DNA of 47,333 nt from Ectocarpus siliculosus (taxonomy: Eukaryota; Sar; Phaeophyceae; Ectocarpales; Ectocarpaceae), in assembly GCA_000310025.1 (NCBI GenBank), contig FN649758.1, positions 2,198,659 to 2,245,991 on the forward strand. The letters run 5' to 3'. The position numbers and the translations under genes were made by a program. The notes below the pieces were generated by a model. It was not told the origin of the DNA. It did not search any database and saw nothing but the letters and a program-made list of their open reading frames with translations. Numbering within the stretch: the first letter of the stretch is position 1; every line of letters starts with the position of its first letter. Shown here piece after piece: positions 22,060-32,600 of this stretch.

Positions 22060-22450
22060 GGAGTAGTCCGCACCGTGTTGGGCGCCTTCCCCGCGAGAGG
22101 GATGTTCCCGGAGGATTGGTTGTCCAAGCACATCAACCAGAAGGAGAGCTATACTACCTGCTGCGGCAGTTCTGCACTCGATCCCCTGAGGTCTTCAGGC
22201 AAGCGCAAGTACTCGTCGATGTGGACAACCAGTCGGTGGTGGGCGCGTTCAATCGCCGGCGCGCTCGGAACCGTTGAAGCACGTGTGGGGCGAATTGGGT
22301 CCCTTCACGATAGACCTCATGGCCTGTACCGCGTCGGCCCTCCGCCCCCCGGGTTCTCAGGAGCCCCTTCCCTTTTTCTCGCGGCATGACTGCCCAGGCT
22401 CCGCTGGCGTTGATGTTTTAGCTCAGGACGTTTCAGTGACGCGGAGGGTA
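22060..22450 (+). pseudogene. DIRS-like RNase H / methyltransferase-like region
   Basis: One frame gives QVLVDVDNQSVVGAFNRRRA (about 22205-22265), matching the DNxxxVGALNRGRS block of DIRS RNase H. The next frame, from 22274, gives LGPFTIDLMACTAS and LPFFSRHDCPGSAGVDVLA, the region between RNase H and the DNA-adenine-methyltransferase-like domain in DIRS polyproteins. A frame break occurs at about 22275. Confidence 0.75.
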
Positions 22451-23339
22451 AAACACATTTGGCCGAGGGTAAGGCACATGCGGTGCTTCTCTTGCCCGAA
22501 GTTAGGCGTACTGGTTTCTGTTCGTGCAGCGTGCAGTGGTCAGGTCGGTCACGGTGGCATCGCGGGCTCAACGGGGTCGCTTTCAGTGGTCCAGCCCTCA
22601 TGGGCTCTTGAAGCCGTGGTGTTACCAACGTTGGGGGATGATGGTAGCGTACGAGGTGGACTTCCGTTAGGCCCTTTAGGTGGCCTGTGGCGGTTTGGCC
22701 CGCCTTTCAAGTTCGCCATGCTCATGAAGGGACCCCACTCCCCCTCCTCTTACCCCCCCCCACATTTTCGCTCTTCGCGCAGTACGCGGCCGGCGGTTCG
22801 TCGCTTTGGGCGCCGCCCCCCCCGCTACGGCCAGAGACTTTTGTGCGGTTTGCATTTTGTTCTGCTTGTTACGACGAGAACCTGGCCCATTTCCAATACG
22901 ATTGGGGGAGTTACCGACATCGCGGTATCCGCAGCAAGTACCGATCGCGGTGGACATGGCCCAGGTACAGGCCCGTCTCGCTCAAGCTTTAGCCGCAAGG
23001 TCAGGGCACCCTGGGCAAGTGCGAAAAGGCCGGGTGGCCGATGACTGGTCTCAGGGGGCTGCCGGGGTTGGCAGACAGCGACCCCGGACGATGTTATCGA
23101 ACTCCTCTGTTTTCTGGACACTCATGGCAAAGGTACTCTGTAAGGCGGTGAATGAGCGGGCGTGCCCGGGCGTGGGTTCCCTGGGGGCTGCCAGGTGCCT
23201 CGCGATATCCATGTGTGCTCGACGCTACGCCGCCCACTCGCTCCGCACAGGCCTTGTCGAAAAACACAAATGGCGATGAAGGAGAACAGGTAGGGTGCGG
23301 GCTGGGACCCTGTCCGACGGGTTGGCAACCCATGTTGTA

Positions 23340-24019
23340 GCCCTTTGGTGGACTCTTACCTTACTTTCGTCTCCGAGGAACAGAAGAAGGTGGGAGTGGC
23401 GGTGCACAAGTTCCGCCGATGCTGGAGCACACACTTGTGGACCTCCTGACTGACATGCGCTCTCGCGCACAAGTGGCGCCTCAGCTTGCGGAGCTCGTTC
23501 CCTTGACGCGGGATATCGTCCTGTTCTCTCTGGCGTCTTTACGATGCGCAACGATTTATCGGTCACCTTGGGATCCCAGATCCTCAAGCTCCCCGTCTCG
23601 CGCGGTTTCATCTTTAATTTTCAGTTTGGTACGCAGACCCGGGTTGCCCAGACCTTTGCGCATACCGCGTGGTCACCGAGTACATAGCGGCGGCTCGATG
23701 CGTGGGGTGGGACCTGATGACAGGACACTTGTTCCCGGGGGTTACGTCGGCGGGACAACGCGGCAACTTCCCTCTCATTGCTGCTCTTATGACGGCAGCC
23801 CTACACGGGCACATACGGGTGGCGAGCCTGCCGGCCTACTTCACCATGCATTCGTTTCGGGTAGGAGGCTCCCTCAGCAAGTCCCTTGAAGGGACAGCGG
23901 TAGACGAAATAATGAAGATCGGAGGTTGGAAGACGGAGTCGGTGGCGCGATTCTATATTGGTCCCACCACTAGCGCTCCAGTAAGCGGTAGCAAGCGGAA
24001 CGAGGCCAGGGTTACGTAG
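23340..24019 (+). pseudogene. DIRS-like tyrosine recombinase
   Basis: The C-terminal half, in an open frame at 23669-24019, reads YIAAARCVGWDLMTGHLFPG, then MHSFRVGGSLSKSLEGT (the HxxR box) and IGGWKTESVARFYIG (the W/H plus catalytic Tyr region). These are the conserved boxes of tyrosine recombinases carried by DIRS elements. The N-terminal half (23419-23640) is in other frames (LAELVPLTRDIVLFSLASLR). It ends at the TAG at 24019. Confidence 0.85.
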
Positions 24020-24289
24020 AGGCTAGCGAGATGCCTCTGTCTCTAACGTTCCAGCAGGACTTCACTGCGTGTGCAGGTCACTGATACCGTACACCATTCC
24101 CCCGATTGGCAGCGTGTTAAGAAGATTGGACGAGTTCCTCTGGTACTTTCAACGGAGGCAACGAAGTATAGACGGGACCACAGGCGGGCGCAGGAGGCCT
24201 CACCCAAATCCAATACTTTACGGCAATGCTATTGCTCCATTGCTCCACCGGTGGAGTAGTCTCTTATTTGCTCCACCATGCAGATCTCC

Positions 24290-25480
24290 ATTAATGAAAT
24301 GATCCTCGTTGTGGAGACACTACAGCATTTCATGCACGATCCAACGGGCTCCTCATTCACACGACCCCCGACGGGTAGACTATTTGTTCATCCGCGATCC
24401 AGGGCGATCTTCCTCAACCAACACATGAGGAGATGCAGACGTATGTGCCACACAACGTGATCACGTGCTCAGGCGCACCACATGTAGCACGTGTGCTAGC
24501 TTCAGTGCATATTGCTGGCGGTCGATCATGGAAACGGGCGTCGACTTGCAGGTTCGCCAAAATCGGTAGGATATGGTCCAACACATTAATCAAGCTGGCG
24601 GGATATCGCGCTTTGGTGCAGATCAAGTTGGTGAGTTTCGGCCGAAGATTTATAGACACCAACGTGGTGGGTGCGGATATTATACGTGTTTGGCAATATG
24701 GCCGGCGGGGTGTGTGTGTTGAGGAGCACTCTGTGAGGTGGTTGTCTCGAACAACATGTCAACAGCAAGAGAAGAAGATCGGGACACGATCCGACAAGTT
24801 GAATATATTTTTTCCTCCGCGACCCTCTGCGATCTTTCATTCCACGTAATATCATGGAATCCACTTCGCCGCAGGACATGTATGTACGTACCACATGTCT
24901 GATCACAAGGCGGCTGGCGGCACTTTGTTGAAGACATGCCCATGCGGTGGCTCTCTCAAACAACATGTGGGCAGCAAGAGGAGAAGGAGGGGCCGCGATC
25001 CGACGGGTATGGTGCACGATCCGACGGGTATCTCTTCATGCGCGATCCGGGGCGATATTTCATTCCATGACTCGACACTTGCGGAGATACGAATGTACAT
25101 CGGGGCCGTTTCACGACGGTCATGTTGGGGCCACAACACACGTTCCGTGCTTGCTTCAGTCTACGTTTGGTCGGCCGATCTTGGGAACCCCGCGTCGACC
25201 TGCGGTTGGTTCGCGATTCTGGGTAGGAGGTGGTCCAACACATCAAGCTGGCGAGATATCGCGTTTTGGCGCACATACTGTGCATATTACCTCGCACAGG
25301 TGTTGACAGTGGTTGTATGTGTGCTCTCCCGCCTCCATACAACTCACGTTCGCTCCATGCCGCAGAGGCATGGAGCAGAGGCCGGGGCCCGGACATGGGA
25401 TCCATTTCAGGGGCAAGTCTGTTACGGTCAAATTCAGCATGGGTCTACGTTGTTTTCTCACTCATCAAACAAGTGAGTTT
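24290..25480. repeat. Strongly diverged satellite-unit copies (block E)
   Basis: GATCC(A/G)ACGGG-type motifs, CGATCTTTCATTCCA, GGTGGCTCTCTCAAACAACATG and TTGGTGAGTTTCGG recur in the same order as in the 1.04-kb unit, about twice (24330-24660 and 24780-25290). Identity is much lower and indels are common. Confidence 0.7.
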
Positions 25481-26509
25481 TCTCTCGGGACATCACCAAA
25501 AACTGAAAACCGCGGACGCATCGACGATCCCAGGAACCGTCTCTAGAGCGAACCACACGCCGGTCGCCTCCTTCACGGTTGAGCAATAATCATCTCAGGG
25601 GTAGACGTGGTGACGCTCGATCATGGAGAGATGCCAACGTTTCTTTTCTAGTTTCACTTCATCAGAGCCTCCTCCTGTTGTTTCGACCGACGCCAGACAC
25701 ACACAAAATTATGGTCTCAACAAACCTTTCGTGGAGATCAGATCTGAGGAGAAAGAGGCATGACTACAAATTAACTCGCCAACGACGTCCGGACGAATTC
25801 ATCGGCAATCTAACGAATACACTACGCCAGAAAACAAGAGGAGGAATCCAGTCGTCGATGCAATTCGTCGTTGAAATGATTGAATGCATTGGGTGCAATG
25901 TACCTTCCTTTGCGTGGTTTGTCGCGGACGAACTTGGTGGTGTCCTACGCCGCATAGAGGTTTAGTCATCTTTCTTGCACACTCGCATGGGTCGTTCATG
26001 AAATGGTACCAATTTTCCGTGAACAATGTCCGAACAACGTACGTGTGCAAAATTTGTCGGGATGTGCATGTCTATTTGAAAGCATGAAGACGCATACCGC
26101 TCAGGAAGCGAGAGAACAGGAGAAGGCACTCATTTTCTCCCAATTGTTACTGGTTGATTCATACATGTAGAATGCAGAAACGTCACCATGACTCACTGCT
26201 GCAGTGCCTAACTCCATAGTTGGTCATCATACCGCAACTGAATCACAAACAACAGCACGCAACTATGAACAAAGACATGACGATTTGTACCGCCAAATCC
26301 CGAATCCACCTCCCAAAAAAAATGCCTGCTAATGACAACCCCACCACCCCCAAGTTATATGCACCACATCCTGGCAAACAACCACCACCCCGTAGGTCAA
26401 TCTCTAACCAGAACCTGACCACCAAACATCCATCTACAGGACCAAACCCCTCCTACCCCTCTCTACCCGTCACGAAAAAGAAATCGCACCACATGTTTCC
26501 TCGCGTTCG
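25481..26509. other. 3' flank of TRIP13, no recognised gene
   Basis: A plus-strand ORF (25579-25965, 128 codons) has no family I recognise. The segment 26260-26480 is C/A-rich and low in G. Since TRIP13 ends at 26510 on the minus strand, this stretch should hold its 3' UTR. No clear polyadenylation signal could be chosen. Confidence 0.4.
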
Positions 26510-26605
26510 TCATCGGTGCGTCTCCAGGCTCCGGCGGTCCCCCAGCTCCTTGTGAACGGCCCGGGTCATCGCAGACAGGAACTCCGCCAGCGTGCACGAT
26601 TGCCT
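26510..26605 (-). CDS. TRIP13: TRIP13 terminal exon
   Basis: 96 bp including TGA. It encodes [20 protein letters not shown], matching the TRIP13 C-terminal helix (TIEGFLQALSLAVDKQF in human). The acceptor CCTGCAG|AGG is preceded by a good pyrimidine tract, and the phase fits the sensor 2 exon across a 1.24-kb intron. Confidence 0.9.
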   Translation of the reverse strand, partial: RQSCTLAEFLSAMTRAVHKELGDRRSLETHR

Positions 26606-29600
26606 CTGCAGGCCACACAAGACAAGAGAGGAGGGCGTCGTTTGTTAGATAAAAAATTCGAAAAAAATTGGCTGTTTTTTACTTAGTCGATAGCCAATAT
26701 GGCGGGAGCGTGCATGTGAAAGTACAACAAGCAGGAAAACACCAGCCTTTCAATAGACCATCGCGTGGGGGTTCACAATTGCACGTTGCAGAGCGTGGAC
26801 GGCGCTCAATTCGAACAAGAATCCCTCTTCAGGGAAAACAGTTCGTCACACACCACACCCGAGCTGCTGTGAGCGTAAACTCTTCATAAGGTTAAGGATT
26901 CGTGTGAACGAGCGGGCGTGTGGGTCTGTGGGAATCCATCATGAGACCCAACGCTCCCATCGCTTCACGAGTGAATTAAGCCGAAGGTCGCGTGTCTCGA
27001 AAGGAGCCATGGCTTCCCGAATAGGGGCCAGGGTTAGCCTGAAGCCTGGCAGGCAATAGTTTTGTGTCAAGGTATGCGTGGAATTCTCACAGCCAAGGAG
27101 GCATGTCCCCGAGAGAGAAACTAATGAAAAGGGGGTATGGGGGCATTGCCGGGAGATAAACGGGATGGGTGAGGGCTGGAGCGGGCGGGGTTCCACAAGA
27201 AATTTGTGGGAAACCGAAGGCGTGCGAAAGAGGCTGGCGAATGTTCTGTCTGGAGGAGGCGCCGGGCTTGAACACAAAAATGAAATCACTCCCACGCTAG
27301 GCGATGAGGATTTATCGCTTTTATTCGGACACAAACGGCATGATGCCGAGCCTGAATAAATGAAATAGCTTCCCCCGGTTTAGGCCAACGCCCCAATTAT
27401 TTGCACACAATAACGGCATGGAGGGAAGTCCACAAAAACATGATTCGTAGTAAAAATTGGGAACGCGAGAACGTTCGAGAAACGAAGAGAGATGTTTCCA
27501 ATGCATGCTGCATTTGGAAAACGGCTGTCCTCGTCACTGCCAAACCAGGCAGGCAAGAGAGTGGGGCGAATGGCGTGAAAAAACAGATCCTACAGTTCAT
27601 CAGAAGGCGTTCCCAAAAGAACAAAGAAATACACACTCGATGGTTTTGCAAGTACGATCGATCGTCCAAAATTGGTGAGGGCTACCACATTTTTCCTTTT
27701 TTGTCTCTCTTCGTCATCTCGTTTGCTGCTGTAGGGGTGTCTTTTTGTCTACGTCTAACTCGCACGTACTTCTAGAAGCTTTGCACTCTTGCTGCTGTAG
27801 GGTGTGTCTCACTCTTACTGCTGTAGGGTGTGTCTCTGTCTCACTTGCACATAGAAGGCGTGTGCCTGAAACGGCAGCTTCCGCAGCGCTCGTCCGCTGA
27901 GCCCCTCCGCCAGGCGAGCCACCTCTAGAAGGGCCTCTGACCCTGCATGTAGTCCAGTTCTGCCAGCGGAACGTGGCGGTGCAAGACAAAGGAAGAAAAA
28001 AAAGGCATGAACGAAATACGACAAAATAAAGGCAACCGAAGAAAGAAAAAGAAATGAACAAAACACGCCAAGAAGAAAACTCGCCAATAAAAGACAACCA
28101 AAGAACATGAACAACGCACGCACAAAACAAAGAACGGCAACAAAGACAAAATTGGACAACGACGACGAGGGGGCAAGGAAAAGAAAAATACAGCACAGCA
28201 TTGACCACGGGAACGGAATCAAACCGGATATCGGGAGGGGATTGTCTTGGCATTCCAATGGAATAGAATAGCAAGTCAACTCCAACGGAGCAGTAACGGC
28301 TCGTGATCATCGCATGCCAGAAAAGCGAACGGTGGGCGGGTGAAGCTCAGTGTGAAAGCGGGAATGTTGCAAAGCGAAGGGGAGTGAGTCATGACGTGGT
28401 GAAAAAGAGAGCGGCTGCCGCGGGTTCAGCCCCGGGGTAGTCCTGCCAGAGGGATGGAGGTTAAGTTCATGACCACGACACCACTAGAGCATGAGAGGGC
28501 GAATCGAGTCGGCCGGAGTTCAATCGTTTCAAAAAACTACGACAGTTATAGATGGTATTCTCTAGCTGTGTGCTGTGCATACGGGTGGGGCTTGTTCTCA
28601 ACACCACAAGAGCAAGAGCCTCACATAGATATAGCGCAAACGGCAACAATCAGCACATGCCTCGAATTTCCCGCACGTCACGCCTCACTCGAAAGCACGG
28701 CGAACCGAATCCCTCACCTGGTATCATTCACAACTATTCGTTCGGGTGGTAGTCGTAATATTTTCATTCTCGACGGAGGGGCGCGCGCACGAAGCTTTCC
28801 CACGGTAGAGAGAATAACGCCTCATTTTAAACCCACGACAGAACATGCAGGAATAGCCTGGAACAAGCCTTAGGCAACCCGTGGTGAACCGTTCTAACAG
28901 GTGTGCCACCGCAGTGAGTGGCAAGGGTTATGAGCATCCGACGATTGAAAAACAAGATTCGGGGGCAAAAAACAGCCCCTTACCCCCACCTGATTTGCGG
29001 CGCCCCTCCCCCGTCGGTGTCCATCACTACTACGTCACCCCCGCCGTCCGGTTCCAGACCGATCGCCCCGTTGCTGTTGCCACCGCCGTTGGCGACGCGT
29101 TCTCTTCCTCCGTCTCCATCTCCTTCGCCCTTCTCCTCCCACAGGCTGGCAGATGCACTACCACCACCACCTCTTCGGGATGTGTCCTCGCCAGACGCCG
29201 GCTGCGGCGGTGCACCGGCGGATGGGAAAGAAGACGACGGAGACGCCGACGGGGCTGCCGCCGCCCCCGCCGCTCCCGCCGTGAGCCCCACCGCTTTCGA
29301 GTAGGACGGCGGCAGGTGGGACGGCGGCGAGATGATGCCCACTCTCACCAGCTCCTCTAGGCACGAGTGGAGGACTTGGTACCGTGCTGGGGCGGTGGGG
29401 AGACCGATGTACCTGGCGGCGACGGCGGCGACGGCGGCGGCGCGGGGTTTGTGAATCGGTGAGGGGAAGCGAATGCTCATGGGCGAGAGTGGAAGCGAAG
29501 AGGCGTGTGTACCCGTGGAGGAAGCGAATGCTCATCGGCGTTAAGTCGTAAGTGCACGTGGTGCAAGAGGCCCTGGCGGCCTGATCGCCTCGGTGCGGGT

Positions 29601-32600
29601 TTTGATGTTGGTCCCACTCTGTGGGCTAAGACAAGAAGGAGTAAAGAACGATGAGCTTAGGGTGTCGCTCTCCAAGTTGTGGATTGTACGCAAGCACAGG
29701 CAGCATCTGCGACTGAGGGCCCCAGCATTTACGAAGTTCGATAAAAGTCACAAAAACGCAACAACAACAATAAACAAAATTGGTTCTCCTGTCCCGAAAT
29801 TCAAATACAAGTATCCTGAATTTTGCATGAAAAGATCCTGACTTGAAAAAAAAAAAGACCTTGCCTTCTTTTTTGTTTGCTTTTTCGACCAACCAGTGGC
29901 ATCGATTGCTGATTCCCTATAGTAGTCTGATTCTGTTAACGTCGAAAACGATGCCCGGCCCGAGGTGACTGGCCGACTCACTGTTTGATGTCTGCCCTGT
30001 CAACGAACGCCAGGTCGATCGCCTCGGACACGTTTGAGGTAGTCAAGACCAGGACGTTGTCCCTCTCCCGAAGGTTGTCGATCTTTAGATCAGACCGGAC
30101 CAGGAAGTGAGTGAGTGGGTGCACCGGACGAACGTTTCGATTGGATCCGTCGATCCACCATCCACCGGCGTAAGTTGCGGGCGGTGGAGAGTGGGTTTGG
30201 CGGCAACGTGGGAAGGGAAGGGAGGGGGGAGGGGGGAAGCAAGCAAACTCAAGGGACGGGAGCATTGGACGCGACACAACACACGACAAATTTCACAATT
30301 TAATGCAGCACCCAAAACAGCGTTCGTTAAATGTATTCCAGTGCACACCGTACAAACACCCGGTAGGCACGGCGAATAAACACAACGAACACACGCGTTA
30401 TGGACAACGAAAACACGCGTTCTGTAGTGTGCTATACTTAGCATCGACCGTGCCAGCCGGCTGGTTAATGAGAAGATGTCAGCCTGATTGTAGCGGAAAA
30501 ACAACTGCGCGGATATGCCCTTCTCAGTACTCGGGGGGTTGGGTTCACGGGCACCATCTATCCCGTTGAAGTACCCGGCACAACACCGACGTGAACACAA
30601 CAAAGCCGAAGCACGAGCTGCAGGAAAGCCGGCCGGATCAGGGCTTGATACCGCAAGTAGGGCATCATCTGCTACAGCATCGAGGGAAAACACTCAAGGA
30701 AGTGAAGACGGAGTCGGGGCCTGCAGTGAAGAACGCCCTTACCTCCCGGTTGTGGCGGTCTAAATGTACCTCATAATATTCTTGGGTTTTCAGAAGACAT
30801 AATGAAAGGGAGACGAAAGGGAGAAAGGGAAGGGGCGAGCGACCTGCTTGAGTCGACTTCGCCGTTCCCTTGCTACAACGATACATCAACGGCTCTTTAC
30901 CTGGGTGAGCACCGCGTTCACCACTCGCATGGCATCCGAGGGCTCGTTGCCCCCCATGGAAGCCGATCTCGCGGCCGTCAGGCTTTCCACCTGGGGTTGT
31001 CATGCAAGTGCATGCCGTTGTTGTTAGACCGTTGATCGCGCATGCCTACAATGCCACGGCCGAGCGATATGCCCGGTTTCCCCAGCCCAGGCAATGTTTG
31101 GGGTGGGGGGGGGGGCGTAGAAACACTCATAACGACAACAGAGAGACCTGGAAATGAATCCGCGGCAAGTGGAAACTCGATCAGCCTCCGCGAGCGTGTT
31201 GCGGCAGGATCGCTTCCTATCATACTGCTTCATCGTAGAAGGTTGACGGCGTATGGTGGATGCTGCAGCATCGTAGGTTTGTTAGGTTTGGTAGATTTGG
31301 TAGATTTGATAGATGTGTGACTACCTCTTCTGCGAAATGTCACATAAAATCACACTGCTTCATCATAGAACGTTGCGGGCGTATGGTGGATGCTGCAGCA
31401 TCGTAGATATGGTAGCTTTGGTAGATTTGAATCTATCTCTTCTACAACAGGTCACAACAAAATCACACTGCTTCATCGTTGAATACTGCGGTTGAATCTG
31501 CGGCGTCGTAGGTATATACTATACTTCGTCTACGAGAACGTCACACCAAATCACACCGCTTCACCAAAGATTCTTCCGCATGGCGGATGCTACAGCACCA
31601 TAGATTCGTAGATTTGGAAGATTCGTACTCCCTACCTCGTCTACGAGAACGCAGACCAGGCTGTCCTCGTCGTCCGCCAGCTCCAGGATGTGCTCGAACA
31701 GTCGTTGCACGAGCTTTCCGCTCTCCGAAAACCACTGTCGGAATCACCACGGAGAAAGAGGCATGATAGAACAGGGGGAGAGAGAGAGACAACAGAGGAG
31801 TCACGGAAGAGAGAAGGAGAGAGAGAGAAAGAGCGAAAGAGAGAAATAGGAGTTACGGAAGAGAGAAGGAGAGAGAGAAAGAGAGAGAGAGAGGAGGAGC
31901 GGAAAAGTAAACGTTACATGGAGTGGGAATGTCGAAGGGAAGGCAAGAAACATGGTCCGCGGAAGCAGACAGCAAGGGTCGGGGATTGCTCTCGGGGGCA
32001 GGGATCCATCCATCTTTCCGCGTAAGCAACCCCACTCCGTATCGGACGCACCACATATTCAGTGCAAGAGGTGCACCGAAGTAACGCACTGTACGGAAGA
32101 AAGGAGAACATCTTCATTCGGCGGAGCCCCTGGTGGAATGAACATTCAGAGTGGTATTGAACCGCCGTCCGGCGAACCAAGCCGTTTCGGCGCCGGGGGG
32201 CCGGCGAAGGCGAAATGCGGGGGGGGGGCGTGATCTGGCTCGTACTTTCGGTCGTCAGAGTCAGGATTCACGAAGCCCGAGAGCGAATCGTACCATATCC
32301 CTGCTCCCAGCCTCAGGTAATGTTCACACACACGGGGGGAGGTCGGCGGTGGTGGAATTGCACACCAGCACACCAACCTCTTGGAATACAACTGCAAGAA
32401 TGCGCGCGGGGGGGGGTGCCTCGCCGTGCCAAAGAGAACACGGGTGGAGGTGCCGTTGCCCCACCTTGCTAAAGAGGCTGTGAGCGTTGATCTCGAGCAG
32501 CTGCCCGGTGGAGTACCTGTCGCCGAGGCGGATGCTGAGCTTGTGCGCCAGGGCCTTGCACAGGGAGGTCTTGCCGGTGCCCGGGGGGCCGTGAAGCAAA

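Larger units (their letters stand above)
20900..24019 (+). mobile_element. DIRS-like tyrosine-recombinase retrotransposon, degenerate
   Basis: Three domains occur in the order and on the strand expected for DIRS elements: RT (20940-21804), RNase H plus methyltransferase-like region (about 22060-22450) and tyrosine recombinase (23340-24019). Multiple frameshifts and stops separate the blocks. No integrase, protease or LTR is seen. The right terminus and split direct or inverted repeats typical of DIRS were not identified with certainty. Confidence 0.8.

Noticed and set aside
28454-28873. 139-codon plus ORF
   Set aside because: It lies in a TRIP13 intron on the opposite strand and has no recognisable domain.
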